Below, piece by piece: positions 1 to 9,274 of a stretch of DNA of 64,000 nt (position 1 is its first letter; each line of letters opens with the position of its first letter). The notes under the pieces were generated by a model that saw nothing but the letters and a program-made list of their open reading frames with translations, was not told the origin of the DNA and did not search any database. Source of the DNA: Tetragenococcus halophilus subsp. flandriensis (GTDB taxonomy: Bacteria; Bacillota; Bacilli; Lactobacillales; Enterococcaceae); contig NZ_BSUG01000004.1 of the NCBI RefSeq assembly GCF_030161475.1, forward strand, positions 1 through 64,000. Direction: 5' to 3'. Made by a program: the position numbers and the translations under genes.

Positions 1-10
1 CGTCAAGTTG

Positions 11-126
11 TGTGGTGATGATGGCAAGAAGGAGACACCTGTTCCCATGCCGAACACAGTCGTTAAGCTTCTTAGCGCCAATTGTAGTGAGGGGCTTCCC
101 CTTGTGAGAGTAGGACATCGCCACGC
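11..126 (+). rRNA. rrf: 5S ribosomal RNA
   Basis: A full-length 5S rRNA of about 116 nt. It contains the conserved internal tract ACACCTGTTCCCATGCCGAA and the closing helix formed by TGTGGTGATG at the start and CATCGCCACGC at the end. The 16S and 23S genes of the same operon should lie just upstream, outside the window. No tRNA genes follow, so this is the 3' end of the rRNA operon. Confidence 0.97.
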
Positions 127-132
127 GATATG

Positions 133-162
133 AAGGATTCCAATATCTGGAATCCTTTTTTT
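133..162 (+). terminator. rRNA operon terminator
   Basis: A perfect 10-bp stem (AAGGATTCCA / TGGAATCCTT) with a 5-nt loop runs straight into a T tract. It lies 7 nt after the 5S gene. Confidence 0.9.
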
Positions 163-239
163 GTAGCAAAAATGAAAAAAGCGTAATATTAGACAAATTG
201 ATTTAAACAAGAGAAAATGTATTTAAAGAGGGTGAGTAA

Positions 240-677
240 ATGGTTAAACAAACAAAAAATAATTTAAAAGAGCAACTTTCTTCTACTGCCTATGCAGTGA
301 CACAAGAGAATGCGACAGAACGACCTTTTTCAGGAGAATATGACGATTTTTATGAAAAAGGAATTTATGTTGACGTAGTAAGTGGAGAACCACTTTTTGC
401 TTCATCAAAAAAATATGACGCAGGGTGTGGCTGGCCGTCCTTTTCTCAACCCATACCTGGCTCAAGCATACAGGAAAAGGCAGACTTTACTTTAGCCCAA
501 CCACGAACCGAAGTAAGAAGCCAGCAAGCTGATTCACATTTAGGCCATGTTTTTAATGATGGTCCCAAAGAAGATGGTGGCTTGCGTTATTGTATTAATT
601 CAGCCGCTTTATCATTCATTCCTCTAGCTGAAATGAAAGATAAAGGTTACGAGGGTTACGTCAAATACGTAGAATAA
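240..677 (+). CDS. msrB: Peptide methionine-(R)-S-oxide reductase MsrB
   Basis: Reduces the R epimer of methionine sulfoxide in proteins, a cytoplasmic oxidative-damage repair step. The 145-residue protein is one SelR domain. The catalytic cysteine sits in [11 protein letters not shown] (Cys118), the probable resolving cysteine in GCGWPSF (Cys63), and the active-site histidines in [11 protein letters not shown] (His100, His103). The two CxxC zinc motifs found in many MsrB proteins are absent, as in other zinc-free forms. The start follows GAGGGTGAGTAA. The gene stands alone between the rRNA operon and ruvA, with its own terminator. No MsrA domain is fused or adjacent. Confidence 0.96.
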   Translation: MVKQTKNNLKEQLSSTAYAVTQENATERPFSGEYDDFYEKGIYVDVVSGEPLFASSKKYDAGCGWPSFSQPIPGSSIQEKADFTLAQPRTEVRSQQADSHLGHVFNDGPKEDGGLRYCINSAALSFIPLAEMKDKGYEGYVKYVE

Positions 678-690
678 AAATATCATTATA

Positions 691-717
691 ATCGCTCCAA
701 TTTGGAGCGATTTTTTT
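691..717 (+). terminator. msrB terminator
   Basis: A 9-bp stem (ATCGCTCCA / TGGAGCGAT) with a 3-nt loop and a run of seven T, 14 nt after the msrB stop. Confidence 0.88.
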
Positions 718-772
718 ATTTTATATGGTTTTGTGTTATAATAAGGGAACATACGTGCAGAAAGGAAAAACT

Positions 773-1366
773 ATGTACGAATATATTATCGGTAAATTAA
801 CAGAGATCCACCCAGCGTATATTGTTCTAGAAAATAACGGCGTTGGTTATCAAATTGCTGCAGGAAATCCTTATCAATATAGCAGTCAAGTTAATCAACA
901 AGTGAAAATTTTTGTACATCAAGTCATTCGTGAAGATGCGCATACATTGTATGGTTTTAATACTCTTGAAGAAAAAAATCTATTTTTACGATTAATCAGT
1001 GTTTCTGGAATTGGACCTAAAAGTGGTCTAGCGATTATGGCAAATGAAGATCATGAAGGTTTGATTACGGCAATAGAATCTTCTAATATCAATTTTTTAA
1101 CTAAGTTTCCTGGTGTGGGTAAAAAAACTGCACAACAATTAATTTTGGATTTGCAAGGAAAGCTTGGCGAGGCACCAGCAACAAACCAAAATACAGGCCA
1201 ATCTTCTTTAGAAAATCCCGCTTTAGAAGAAGCTATGGAAGCTTTACAAGCCTTAGGTTATACTGAAAAGGAAGTTAAAAAGAGTTATAAGGTGTTAAAA
1301 GAAGAAGAGGCAATGACGACAGACGAATATTTGAGAAAAGCCTTGAAGATAATGATGAAAAAGTAA
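773..1366 (+). CDS. ruvA: Holliday junction branch migration protein RuvA
   Basis: The junction-binding subunit of the RuvAB branch-migration motor. The 197 residues show the family layout: an N-terminal OB fold opening [12 protein letters not shown], a helix-hairpin-helix centre containing [11 protein letters not shown] and [16 protein letters not shown], and a C-terminal RuvB-contact domain rich in [14 protein letters not shown] chose the ATG at 773 over an in-frame ATG 48 nt upstream because AAAGGAAAAACT precedes it and the family begins there. It is followed by ruvB after 33 nt, so the two are almost certainly co-transcribed. No SOS box was recognised upstream. Confidence 0.96.
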   Translation: MYEYIIGKLTEIHPAYIVLENNGVGYQIAAGNPYQYSSQVNQQVKIFVHQVIREDAHTLYGFNTLEEKNLFLRLISVSGIGPKSGLAIMANEDHEGLITAIESSNINFLTKFPGVGKKTAQQLILDLQGKLGEAPATNQNTGQSSLENPALEEAMEALQALGYTEKEVKKSYKVLKEEEAMTTDEYLRKALKIMMKK

Positions 1367-1399
1367 TTAGCGTTTATTTGAATGAAAGGAGGGTCTTGT

Positions 1400-2407
1400 A
1401 TGGCAGAACGGATGGGATCACCAAACAAAAGTCAGGAAGAAGAACTTTATGAAAAATCATTACGTCCCCAGTTATTAGCACAATATATTGGGCAAGATAA
1501 GGTAAAAGAAGAGTTAAAGATCTATATTCAAGCGGCTAAAAATAGAGAAGAAGCGCTTGATCATGTCCTGTTATATGGCCCACCTGGTTTAGGAAAAACA
1601 ACGATGGCAATGGTGATCGCCAATGAAATGCAAGTACATATACGAACAACAAGTGGCCCGTCTATTGAAAAACCAGGAGATCTGATTGCTACCTTGAATG
1701 AGTTAGAACCTGGTGACGTATTATTTATAGATGAAATTCACCGGCTACCAAGAGTTGCTGAGGAAATGTTGTACTCTGCCATGGAAGATTTCTATGTTGA
1801 TATCATGGTTGGTCAAGGCACAACAAGTCATCCGGTGCATTTTCCTTTACCACCTTTTACTTTAATTGGTGCTACAACTAGAGCGGGTATGCTCTCAGCG
1901 CCTTTAAGAGATCGCTTTGGAATTATTTCTCATATGGAGTATTATGAGGAAAAAGACTTGAAAGAAATTGTTTTACGTTCGTCCTCTGTTTTTCAAACAG
2001 AAATTGTTCATGAAGGGGCTGTAGAAATTGCCCGTCGCTCTCGTGGTACCCCCCGCGTTGCTAACCGTTTATTAAAAAGAATTCGTGATTTTGCGCAAGT
2101 GCAAGCTGATGGCGTGATTGATCAAAAGATAGCGGATAAAGCTTTATCCTTGTTACAGGTGGACAATGAAGGACTGGATTATATTGATCAAAAGTTAATC
2201 AAGACGATGATTGAATTATATGAAGGTGGGCCGGTTGGTTTAAATACATTATCGGTAAACATTGGCGAAGAACGTGAAACTGTAGAAGATATGTATGAGC
2301 CATTTTTAATCCAAAAAGGTTTTTTAAAACGTACACCGCGAGGAAGAGTTGCTACCGCTCGTTCTTATGAACATTTCCAATATCCTTATCAAGATAAATT
2401 TGTATAA
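1400..2407 (+). CDS. ruvB: Holliday junction DNA helicase RuvB
   Basis: The hexameric AAA+ ATPase that drives branch migration with RuvA. The 335 residues carry Walker [10 protein letters not shown] (residues 60-68), Walker [10 protein letters not shown], sensor GATTRAG, the arginine region PLRDRFGI and a C-terminal winged helix ending near [10 protein letters not shown]. The start at 1400 follows AAAGGAGGG; an in-frame ATG at 1382 lies on the ribosome site itself and is unlikely. It is second in the ruvA-ruvB-phosphatase-unknown run. Confidence 0.97.
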   Translation: MAERMGSPNKSQEEELYEKSLRPQLLAQYIGQDKVKEELKIYIQAAKNREEALDHVLLYGPPGLGKTTMAMVIANEMQVHIRTTSGPSIEKPGDLIATLNELEPGDVLFIDEIHRLPRVAEEMLYSAMEDFYVDIMVGQGTTSHPVHFPLPPFTLIGATTRAGMLSAPLRDRFGIISHMEYYEEKDLKEIVLRSSSVFQTEIVHEGAVEIARRSRGTPRVANRLLKRIRDFAQVQADGVIDQKIADKALSLLQVDNEGLDYIDQKLIKTMIELYEGGPVGLNTLSVNIGEERETVEDMYEPFLIQKGFLKRTPRGRVATARSYEHFQYPYQDKFV

Positions 2408-2430
2408 GAGATAAAATAAAGGAGAAATTT

Positions 2431-2889
2431 ATGCAAAAAGTTTTATTTGTCTGTTTAGGAAATATTTGTCGATCGCCTATGGCAGAGGGGTTAATGAAAG
2501 AATACAGCCAAACAAGAGGATACATACTACCCATTGATTCTGCAGGGACTAGCAGTTGGGAGCAAGGGAATTTACCTCATCCCGGAACTCAAGCGATTTT
2601 AAAACGTGAAGGTATCGATTTTTCTTCAATGCGTTCACGTCCGATAACGGATGAAGATTATTATGTATTTGATTGGATCATTGGGATGGATAATCAGAAT
2701 GTAGCTGATTTAATTGCTCGGGCACCACAAGGAACAGCGGACAAGGTTCATTTATATATGGAAGTTGTTAACGGGAAACAAAAGCAAGAAATTCCAGATC
2801 CATGGTACTCGGGTCAATTTGAAAAAACATATCAAATGTTAATGGAAGGTATGAAGCCATGGTTAAATCGGTTTAAAGAAGGTTCTTAA
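2431..2889 (+). CDS. Low-molecular-weight protein tyrosine phosphatase
   Basis: A cytoplasmic phosphotyrosine phosphatase of the arsenate-reductase-like fold, 152 residues. The P-loop CLGNICRS starts at Cys8, with Arg14 and Ser15, right after the first beta strand. The general-acid aspartate is in IPDPWYSG near residue 125. It lies 23 nt after ruvB with its own GGAG site, so it is likely read from the ruvAB message. The physiological substrate cannot be read from the sequence. No cognate tyrosine kinase or capsule genes are nearby, so a role in capsule control is not supported here. Confidence 0.92.
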   Translation: MQKVLFVCLGNICRSPMAEGLMKEYSQTRGYILPIDSAGTSSWEQGNLPHPGTQAILKREGIDFSSMRSRPITDEDYYVFDWIIGMDNQNVADLIARAPQGTADKVHLYMEVVNGKQKQEIPDPWYSGQFEKTYQMLMEGMKPWLNRFKEGS

Positions 2890-2911
2890 GGACAAGAAAG
2901 GAAGATAGGTT

Positions 2912-3280
2912 ATGGAAAAAAAGCCTAAAGTTTTAAATAAACTGGGAAAATTTATCCAACTATATTCTGCCACATTATTAGATACTTTTTTAAGTGATGA
3001 CCATGATAAACGTGTAGAAAAAGAAAAGCTAGCTTATATCCAGTTAAAATTACAGGAAGCTAAGGTACAAAATAGTTTATTAGTACTACAATTAAAGACG
3101 GAAAAAGTTGATAAATTTGAAGTGCTGGTCGGATGGGTCGTGGGGAAAACGATAAATAAAGATCAAATTGCAATAAAGTTAAGAAATAATACGCAATTAA
3201 CTCGTATGATCTCATTGGATAGGATTGATAAAATCAGTATTTTAACGCCGACAGGAGAGAACGTAAAATTTGCAAGATAA
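2912..3280 (+). CDS. Conserved hypothetical protein, 122 aa
   Basis: I do not recognise this family. The first half is lysine-rich and helical, with a likely coiled stretch around KRVEKEKLAYIQLKLQEAK. The second half looks like a small beta domain (FEVLVGWVVGKTI, QIAIKLRNNTQLTRMISLD). There is no signal peptide, no membrane segment and no cysteine. The start has GAAAGGAAGATAGG upstream. It is the last gene of the ruvAB transcript, 22 nt after the phosphatase. The beta half could be an RNA-binding or Sm-like fold, but that is a guess. Confidence 0.75.
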   Translation: MEKKPKVLNKLGKFIQLYSATLLDTFLSDDHDKRVEKEKLAYIQLKLQEAKVQNSLLVLQLKTEKVDKFEVLVGWVVGKTINKDQIAIKLRNNTQLTRMISLDRIDKISILTPTGENVKFAR

Positions 3281-3408
3281 ACAGATGATTATCTAATTTA
3301 TATTTTTTAATAATGTTTTATCATAAAATCTTCACAACTATCCTATATACTATAATCATAGTTGAAGATAAACTTAAACAACTTTTTCACTTTTCATTTA
3401 ACTCCGAT

Positions 3409-3440
3409 CCCGTTGGTTAGTAGCCAACGGGTATTTTTTT
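3409..3440 (+). terminator. Intrinsic terminator
   Basis: An 8-bp GC-rich stem (CCCGTTGG / CCAACGGG) with a 7-nt loop, then TA and a T run. It probably closes the ruvAB transcript. It lies about 130 nt after the last gene. The space between holds a TATAAT (3351-3356) and AT-rich DNA, but no gene I can support. Confidence 0.8.
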
Positions 3441-3585
3441 GCTGTGAATCACAGCGATTCAGCGACTAAAAGGAGCTGTGAGCCGATCCTTCAAGGACTT
3501 AGCGACTTGTCGCTTAGACCTTGTTGAGATCGAAGCGCAAGCGAAGTGATGAACAGTACTAGGGCGAGCGGAAGCGAGGCGTAGT
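3441..3585 (+). repeat. Dispersed intergenic repeat, long copy
   Basis: A 145-nt element starting exactly after the T run of the terminator at 3409-3440. Its outer parts are repeated at 62117-62201: the first 42 nt (GCTGTGAATCAC..., then GATTCAGCGACTAAAAGGAG) and the last 40 nt (AGTACTAGGGCGAGC..., then AAGCGAGGCGTAGT) match with few changes. This copy has about 60 extra nt in the middle, which fold into an imperfect hairpin (3485-3531, loop-closing arms AGCGAC / GTCGCT). No open reading frame is evident. Confidence 0.8.
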
Positions 3586-3646
3586 AACCGTACTCTCTAA
3601 AATACCCCACCAAAAAATTGATGGGGAAAATAGATCACTTGTTAAG

Positions 3647-4996
3647 TCAAGCATGTTTATTTTTATTTATTGCATACCAGATTAGACTGACAATAAAACC
3701 AATTAATGCTGGTAAAACCCAACCCATACCGATTGCAAATAAGGGGAAATATTGTTCGCCCAACTGGATAAGTGTTTGCGCAAATCCTGTTTGACTTACA
3801 ACGGCTGGTGCAGCATTTAAACCATCAATAATAGAAGCCACTAAGGTAAATAAAGTAGTAATTTGATAAACACGAGGGTCGTTATTAAATAGTCGGCCGA
3901 TAATGGCTAGGATAATCAATGTCATTGCTAGAGGATATAAAAACATCAAGACAGGCGTAGCTAGTTCTATGATTTTTGTTAAACCAACATTAGCAAATAA
4001 ACAAGCCATTGCACTAACTAATATCGTAAAAAACATATATTTTCCTTTAGGGAATAGCTCTGAAAAGGTTTCGGAAAATGAGGTGATCAAACCGATCCCT
4101 GTTTTTAAACAAGCGACAATAACGATCAAAGCTAAGATAATGCTACCGTAAGTACCTAAGTAATGTTGCGAAAGTTGTGCTAAAGCAACACCACCATTTT
4201 CACTAACAGAAAATCCTCCTAGACTCATCGTTCCCATGTAGGACAAAAGACTGTAAATAATGCCCATTAATATGATACTGATAGTTCCAGATTTTATCGT
4301 ATCTACTGCAACTGTCGAGGGGTCTTTGATACCACGGTTTTTTATTGCTTCTATAATTAAAATCCCGAAAGCTAATGAAGCTAATGCGTCTAGGGTATTA
4401 TAGCCTTCGATAAAACCACCTGAAAAAGCGCCGCTCTGATAACTAGCTTGTACAGGAGCATTAGCAACGTCTCCTAGAGGATTGGCAAATGCTAGTATGA
4501 GTAAAATTGCAAGTAAGACTAGAAAGACTGGATTTAAAAACTTACCGACATAATCTAAGATTTTTGAAGGCTTTCTGGAAAACCACCAAGCTGTTACGAA
4601 AAACAAAATACTAAAAACCGCTAATACTAGACTTTGTTGGTCATTTGGGATATGAGGTGCAATCCCAATTTCATAAGAAGTCGTAGCTAAACGAGGTAGC
4701 GCAAAGAAAGGACCAATGACCAAATAAAGCAAAATAGTAAAGATATAAGCGTAAGGCTTATTGACTCTTGAAGATAATTCAAATACACCACTACTTTGCG
4801 AAAGCCCCATTGCGATAACCCCTAAAAAAGGAAGTCCAACACCTGTAACCAAAAGACCAAAGTTAGCAGCAGTGACATTTGCGCCTGCTTCTTGGCCCAA
4901 ATGAACGGGAAAAATCAAATTTCCTGCGCCAAAAAACAAACCGAAAAGCATGGAACCAATGGTTAAGTAATCTCTAAATAATAGCTTTTTTTCCAC
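3647..4996 (-). CDS. brnQ: Branched-chain amino acid transporter BrnQ (LIVCS family)
   Basis: Sodium- or proton-coupled uptake of leucine, isoleucine and valine across the membrane. About 12 hydrophobic segments span the roughly 450 residues. The N-terminal motif [15 protein letters not shown] and the later [13 protein letters not shown] are family hallmarks. The start is uncertain. A TTG at 5005 would leave no room after the AAAGAAG site, whereas a GTG at 4996 (protein opening [10 protein letters not shown]) has good spacing and fits the family. Convergent with the ruvAB run, and separated from the upstream ABC operon by a strong hairpin. No T-box or other leader was seen. Confidence 0.93.
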   Translation of the reverse strand: MEKKLLFRDYLTIGSMLFGLFFGAGNLIFPVHLGQEAGANVTAANFGLLVTGVGLPFLGVIAMGLSQSSGVFELSSRVNKPYAYIFTILLYLVIGPFFALPRLATTSYEIGIAPHIPNDQQSLVLAVFSILFFVTAWWFSRKPSKILDYVGKFLNPVFLVLLAILLILAFANPLGDVANAPVQASYQSGAFSGGFIEGYNTLDALASLAFGILIIEAIKNRGIKDPSTVAVDTIKSGTISIILMGIIYSLLSYMGTMSLGGFSVSENGGVALAQLSQHYLGTYGSIILALIVIVACLKTGIGLITSFSETFSELFPKGKYMFFTILVSAMACLFANVGLTKIIELATPVLMFLYPLAMTLIILAIIGRLFNNDPRVYQITTLFTLVASIIDGLNAAPAVVSQTGFAQTLIQLGEQYFPLFAIGMGWVLPALIGFIVSLIWYAINKNKHA

Positions 4997-5103
4997 ATAA
5001 ACCAACTTCTTTCACGTTTTATAAATAACAAGTTAACAAAATCAAGAAGAAATAGCAATTAGAAAAGAAGAAATTTTTTTTATTTTCTAAATTATTTGCT
5101 TAC

Positions 5104-5166
5104 AAAAAAGAATTGGAACATTAGTATCTTGCGCAATATTGCAGATTTTTGTCCCAATTCTTTTTT
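5104..5166 (-). terminator. Terminator of the amino-acid ABC operon
   Basis: A 17-bp stem, AAAAAAGAATTGGRACA against TGTTCCAATTCTTTTTT with one G-U pair, enclosing a second perfect small hairpin (GCAAT/ATTGC). On the minus strand it ends in a T run. It starts 6 nt past the stop of the ABC ATPase gene. The symmetry would also let it stop plus-strand transcription. Confidence 0.85.
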
Positions 5167-5171
5167 GTTAT

Positions 5172-5906
5172 TTATGAACGAATTCGTTTTAAGAATTCTT
5201 GTGTTCGTGCTTCTTTTGGATGGTCAAATAATTCTTCTGGTGCGCCTTCTTCGGCGATGACCCCTTGATCCATAAAAATTACTCGATCGGAAACATCTCT
5301 TGCAAAACTCATTTCGTGGGTAACGATAACCATTGTTAGTCCAGTTTCTGCCAGATCCTGAATAGTTTTTAACACTTCGCCGATCATTTCTGGATCAAGC
5401 GCTGAGGTTGGTTCATCAAAAAGTAAAACATCTGGATTCATAGAAAGCGAACGAGCAATCGCTACGCGCTGCATTTGTCCGCCTGATAGTTGCGCTGGTT
5501 TAGCGGCAACGAATTGATCCATCCCTACATTTTTAAGGTTTTGTAACGCAATTTTTTTGGCCTCTTCTGGTTTTCTTTTTAAAACGGTTGTTTGCCCGGT
5601 CATACAATTTTCTAATACATCCATATTGGCAAACAAGTTAAATGATTGAAAGACCATGCCTAGATGTGTACGATATTCAGGCAATTTATAACCCTTTTGT
5701 AGGACATTTTCTCCTTTATAAAGGATCTGTCCGTCTGTCGGTTTTTCCAATAAATTAATACAACGTAATAAGGTAGATTTTCCAGAACCGGAAGAGCCAA
5801 TAATGGTTAAAACTTGTCCTTTATTTACAGTAGTTGAAATATCTTTTAAAACTTCATTGGCGCCAAAATTCTTTTTTAAATGTTTAAGTTCAATAATCGC
5901 TGACAT
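5172..5906 (-). CDS. Amino acid ABC transporter ATP-binding protein (probably lysine uptake)
   Basis: The cytoplasmic ATPase of a polar amino acid importer (GlnQ/HisP group), 244 residues. Walker [11 protein letters not shown] loop VFQSFNLF, signature LSGGQMQR, Walker [12 protein letters not shown] and switch His in VTHEMSF are all intact. It starts 10 nt after the stop of the fused binding-protein/permease gene, so they form a two-gene operon. The family alone does not give the substrate. The lysine riboswitch in the operon leader points to lysine or a related basic amino acid. Confidence 0.94.
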   Translation of the reverse strand: MSAIIELKHLKKNFGANEVLKDISTTVNKGQVLTIIGSSGSGKSTLLRCINLLEKPTDGQILYKGENVLQKGYKLPEYRTHLGMVFQSFNLFANMDVLENCMTGQTTVLKRKPEEAKKIALQNLKNVGMDQFVAAKPAQLSGGQMQRVAIARSLSMNPDVLLFDEPTSALDPEMIGEVLKTIQDLAETGLTMVIVTHEMSFARDVSDRVIFMDQGVIAEEGAPEELFDHPKEARTQEFLKRIRS

Positions 5907-5916
5907 GTGTGACCTC

Positions 5917-7515
5917 CTATTCGTGACCTGTGGTGCTTTCTTCTACTTTTGTATAGGAATTAGGACTATCCATTTTCTTTTCCATCAGACGTAATAACCC
6001 GGTAGCTGCCAGGGTCATAACTAAGTAAATTGCGCCTACGATGGTAAAGGTTTGGAAAAACAATAAGTTTGTTCCAGCGGCAGCCGAACCTTGGAAGAAA
6101 AGATCGCCTACACTAATAACACTTAGTACGGCTGTATCTTTGATATTAATGACAGATTCATTACCGATTGCTGGTAAAATATTTCGAATCGCTTGTGGCA
6201 AAATGACTTTGCGCATGGTTTGTCCATGGGTCATGCCAATCGCTTGAGCAGCCTCGAATTGTCCATCATCGACGGCAAAAATCCCACCACGTACAATTTC
6301 AGACATATAAGCACCCGTATTAACAGATACGATCAGTAAAGCCGCTACTGTTCGGTTCATATCGATTGAAAATAGTAGAGCGACCCCATAAAAGATAACC
6401 ATGGCTTGTACCATCATAGGTGTACCACGAAAGATTTCTATATAGATACGTAAGATAGCATTAGCAATTTTTTGCAATACTGCTAAAAGAGGACTTTCCG
6501 AATCTGGTAAAGACCGAAAAATACCTATTAATAAGCCGATTATTGTTCCGGCAATTGTGGAAAAAACAGCGATGAGCAGTGTCATACCAGCGCCCTTTAA
6601 GAAAAGCGTACCGTATTGTGAAATAATATCGCCAAATGTTGCAAACAATCCACCACTAGATTCTTCCTCATCATCACTATCACTTGAAGATGAAGGTTGG
6701 TCTTCTACTGCCTGATCCATGATTTGGGTTCTCTCATCCTGAGAAATCCCACTTAAAATGTCGTTTACAGTGGACACATCAGGGTCACCTTTACGCATAC
6801 CAACAGCTACCTGAACATCTTCAGGCGCGGTTTCAAAGCCTTCTCCTTCATCAAAATCGATCATAGTCAAATCGTCATTTACATTGGTTGCAGTAATCCC
6901 TTCAGGGCGTTCACTTACATAGCCGTCAATAATTCCAGAAGACAAAGCGACTCGCATGGCAGAAAAATCATCTTGTGCTTGTTGTTTATCTACACCGGGA
7001 ATTTGATCAATAACAGAATAATGAAAGGTATTTAATTGGGCTGTGATTTTGGCGCCGCTTAAATCATCAAGTGATTTTGCGTCCGCATACTCACTATCTT
7101 TACGAGTTACAGTAACCAAATCTGATTCATAATATGGATCAGTAAAGTCAATTTCTTCGCGTCTTTCTTCGGTAGGTGACATACCGGCTACAATGCCATC
7201 AATTTTTCCAGATTTTAAAGCGGGAACTAAACCATCCCATTCGACTGGTACAACGACTAATTCTTTATCCATTCCTTCAGCGATTTTTTTAGCCATTTGG
7301 ACATCATAGCCACCGGCGTAAGAACTCGAATCGCCACTTTTAGGCACAGCCTCATTTTCATCACTGGTTTGCGTCCAATTAAAAGGCGCATAGGATGTTT
7401 CCATTCCTACTCTAAATTGATCATCAGGCGTTTTTTCATCTGCATCTGCAGTAATTGCGCCTGCAAACAACACCATAAATAAAGAAACTAATAATAGCCA
7501 ATAATTTTTCCTCAT
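5917..7515 (-). CDS. Fused substrate-binding protein/permease of an amino-acid ABC importer
   Basis: One 532-residue chain joins a signal segment (about residues 1-25, [20 protein letters not shown]), an extracellular type-3 solute-binding domain (about 30-270), a serine/acidic linker ([15 protein letters not shown]) and a HisM/GlnP-type permease (about 290-520, with [20 protein letters not shown] as the ATPase-coupling EAA loop). This GlnP-like fusion with a single binding domain is common in lactic acid bacteria. The outer domain is very acidic, as expected in a salt-adapted species. The gene is first in its operon, with the ATPase downstream and a lysine riboswitch upstream, so lysine is the likely cargo. 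Start ATG 7515 has GAGGGAGAATGAAAA before it. Confidence 0.94.
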   Translation of the reverse strand: MRKNYWLLLVSLFMVLFAGAITADADEKTPDDQFRVGMETSYAPFNWTQTSDENEAVPKSGDSSSYAGGYDVQMAKKIAEGMDKELVVVPVEWDGLVPALKSGKIDGIVAGMSPTEERREEIDFTDPYYESDLVTVTRKDSEYADAKSLDDLSGAKITAQLNTFHYSVIDQIPGVDKQQAQDDFSAMRVALSSGIIDGYVSERPEGITATNVNDDLTMIDFDEGEGFETAPEDVQVAVGMRKGDPDVSTVNDILSGISQDERTQIMDQAVEDQPSSSSDSDDEEESSGGLFATFGDIISQYGTLFLKGAGMTLLIAVFSTIAGTIIGLLIGIFRSLPDSESPLLAVLQKIANAILRIYIEIFRGTPMMVQAMVIFYGVALLFSIDMNRTVAALLIVSVNTGAYMSEIVRGGIFAVDDGQFEAAQAIGMTHGQTMRKVILPQAIRNILPAIGNESVINIKDTAVLSVISVGDLFFQGSAAAGTNLLFFQTFTIVGAIYLVMTLAATGLLRLMEKKMDSPNSYTKVEESTTGHE

Positions 7516-7571
7516 TTTTCATTCTCCCTCTTTTTTTGTGGAATATATTTGAAAATACACAAGCAAGGCAA

Positions 7572-7610
7572 AGAAAAAGCAGCCGTACTCCATGATTGGA
7601 AAACGACTGC
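7572..7610 (-). terminator. Riboswitch-controlled terminator
   Basis: On the minus strand, GCAGTCGT pairs with ACGGCTGC around a small inner stem (CCA/TGG) and is followed by a five-T run. It lies between the lysine aptamer and the first gene, about 60 nt before the start codon. That is the place for the premature terminator of a lysine-off riboswitch. Confidence 0.75.
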
Positions 7611-7659
7611 AGACGATTTGTCAACAAACTTCTCACAAAACATAGCGCACCTTAGCTTG

Positions 7660-7803
7660 TGCTAAGACAGTACGCAAGCTGTTTACTTACGCCCCAACGA
7701 TGATTCAAAGCAATGAAAAACCGTTTCGGCCAATTTCCCTAGTCCTATTTCTACATGTTGCTTCACTCCATAGGGTTAATGAAATTTGCGACCTCTACCT
7801 GTT
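7660..7803 (-). promoter_or_regulatory. Lysine riboswitch (L-box)
   Basis: Read on the minus strand, this leader carries the lysine aptamer signatures in order: AGAGGTCGCAA at the 5' junction, GGAGTGAAG, GGGAAATTGGCCGAAACGG, GTTGGGGCGTAAG with its pairing partner CTTGCG (P5), and the closing ACTGTC. Just after it a perfect CTTAGC/GCTAAG hairpin (7651-7666) precedes the terminator. Family knowledge: lysine binding stabilises the terminated form. I inferred the aptamer by eye; a covariance-model scan against RF00168 would be decisive. Confidence 0.82.
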
Positions 7804-7839
7804 CAAAGGTAACTTTTATTCAAATTTTGACTCGCTCTG

Positions 7840-7868
7840 ATTTTAGAAGAAAAAATGGTAGTTGTCAA
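7840..7868 (-). promoter_or_regulatory. Promoter of the lysine-riboswitch operon
   Basis: On the minus strand TTGACA (7868-7863), a 17-nt spacer, then TAAAAT (7845-7840). Initiation near 7833 would give a leader of about 318 nt holding the whole aptamer and terminator. Confidence 0.75.
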
Positions 7869-7904
7869 CTGAAAATCAGCTCAAATATTAAACACTTGTA
7901 TAAA

Positions 7905-8204
7905 TTATGTTGTTTTTGGATTTTTTGGTTCACGTCCCAAAATAGCTTGTATGACTGTTAATCCAATTAAAAGACCTAAAATCAAATAAATGAAACTTGA
8001 ATATTGTGTAATACCCCAGCCCCAGGTGTTATAAACCAACATTGTGACCCAGAGCACAACTGCTGAAAGAACATTCAAAAGGCCAAAAGCCCATAAATTT
8101 CCATTTTCTTTACGAACAAGATAGAATATAGAAAAGTATAAACTAAGTGCTAACCAAGCAATATTAATCAAAATAAGTCCCCAATATATAATAGCTGCTA
8201 ACAT
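7905..8204 (-). CDS. Small membrane protein, unknown
   Basis: I do not recognise the family. The 99-residue protein has three or four hydrophobic segments: AAIIYWGLILINIAWLALSL, a second around LWAFGLLNVLSAVVLWV, and a third near FIYLILGLLIGLTVIQAIL. It ends in a short charged tail. I chose the ATG at 8204 because GAGGTGAAC lies 9 nt before it; the reading frame extends 90 nt further upstream without a ribosome site. It stands alone, upstream of the lysine leader and divergent from the acetyltransferase gene. Confidence 0.7.
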   Translation of the reverse strand: MLAAIIYWGLILINIAWLALSLYFSIFYLVRKENGNLWAFGLLNVLSAVVLWVTMLVYNTWGWGITQYSSFIYLILGLLIGLTVIQAILGREPKNPKTT

Positions 8205-8397
8205 GATTTTGTTCACCTCGCTTATTATTTCAATCAAAGTAATTTTATCATGTTTTATAGGAGTTGTCACAAAAATTGTGAATTTTTTCATCAAATTTGC
8301 TTAGTTAAAGTCCAAGACAAACAGATTTCGTTATTGTATGATAGATAGAGAAATTGTAATTGAAAAACTTTTAAATAAATGATTGATGGAGGAAAAG

Positions 8398-9237
8398 ATG
8401 TCTGAACGTAGTGAAAAAGAGAAAATGATTGCTGGAGATCTATATTTTTCAGCCGATCCAGAATTAGCTGCAGATAGGAAAGCAGCTAGAAAAAAACAAA
8501 TTTTAATTAACCATGAAGATGATGCTAAACTTCGCAATCAACTGGTAAAAGAAACATTTGGTAGTGCTGGCAATCATGTCCATGTTGAGCAAACAATTCG
8601 CTTTGATTATGGTTATAATATATCTGTAGGCGAAAATTTCTATGCCAATTACGACTGCGTATTACTTGATATTTGCCCTATTACTATTGGCGATAATTGT
8701 ATGCTAGCACCTAATGTTAAACTATATACAGCCTCACATCCACTGCATCCTATCAAAAGAAAAAGTGGTCTGGAAGGCGGAAAGCCCATTACTATAGGAA
8801 ATGACGTATGGATCGGTGGAGGCTCTGTTATAATACCAGGTGTTACTTTAGGTGATAATGTTGTGGTGGGTGCAGGCAGCGTGGTAACCAAATCTTATCC
8901 GGATAATGTAGTGATCGCTGGCAATCCGGCCAAAGTTATCAAAACAATTGGACTAGATTCAGAGAATGTGACGCCATTAAAGCAACAGCAAGACGTAATT
9001 GATGCATTAGATTGGCAAATTGTTGAACTATTAGAAAAAAGAATAGCAGCTGAAAGTAATATTTTACAGATAAAAACTAATGATGACACAGATTTTTTTA
9101 CATCAAAACGTTATGAAAAGGTATTGTCGCAAGTTCAAAAAGCTGTGACTAATCCTGCATATGAAGAGATAATTCAGGAGACTTTCAAAGATCTTTTGAG
9201 ACATATGCAAGAAATGGAAGAAAAATTTAGAGATTAA
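8398..9237 (+). CDS. Maltose/galactoside-type O-acetyltransferase fused to a chorismate-mutase-like domain
   Basis: Residues 1-185 or so are a hexapeptide-repeat acyltransferase of the Maa/LacA group: the MAC cap ([16 protein letters not shown]), left-handed beta-helix repeats ([20 protein letters not shown], with the catalytic His in TASHPLHP) and the closing IAGNPAKVI. Such proteins acetylate sugars from acetyl-CoA and usually end there at about 185 residues. Here about 90 more follow, matching the AroQ chorismate mutase helix pattern: [15 protein letters not shown], a Lys at QIK, and KRYEKVL. The E. coli Arg11 position is a Gln, so activity is doubtful. The start at 8398 has GGAGG 6 nt upstream; the total is 279 residues. 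Confidence 0.85.
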   Translation: MSERSEKEKMIAGDLYFSADPELAADRKAARKKQILINHEDDAKLRNQLVKETFGSAGNHVHVEQTIRFDYGYNISVGENFYANYDCVLLDICPITIGDNCMLAPNVKLYTASHPLHPIKRKSGLEGGKPITIGNDVWIGGGSVIIPGVTLGDNVVVGAGSVVTKSYPDNVVIAGNPAKVIKTIGLDSENVTPLKQQQDVIDALDWQIVELLEKRIAAESNILQIKTNDDTDFFTSKRYEKVLSQVQKAVTNPAYEEIIQETFKDLLRHMQEMEEKFRD

Positions 9238-9239
9238 TA

Positions 9240-9268
9240 TTGACATTTGATTTGAGATACGATACATT
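9240..9268 (+). promoter_or_regulatory. Promoter of the metNIQ operon
   Basis: TTGACA (9240-9245), a 17-nt spacer and TACATT (9263-9268). It starts 3 nt after the stop of the acetyltransferase gene. It drives a leader of about 600 nt containing both T-boxes. Confidence 0.75.
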
Positions 9269-9274
9269 GTTCAT

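Noticed and set aside
5172-7515. Glutamine transporter assignment from GlnQ/GlnP-like motifs
   Set aside because: The motifs only give the polar amino acid family; the lysine riboswitch points to another substrate.
7755-7961. 68-codon plus-strand open frame
   Set aside because: It runs antisense to the lysine riboswitch and into a minus-strand membrane protein gene, with no ribosome site.
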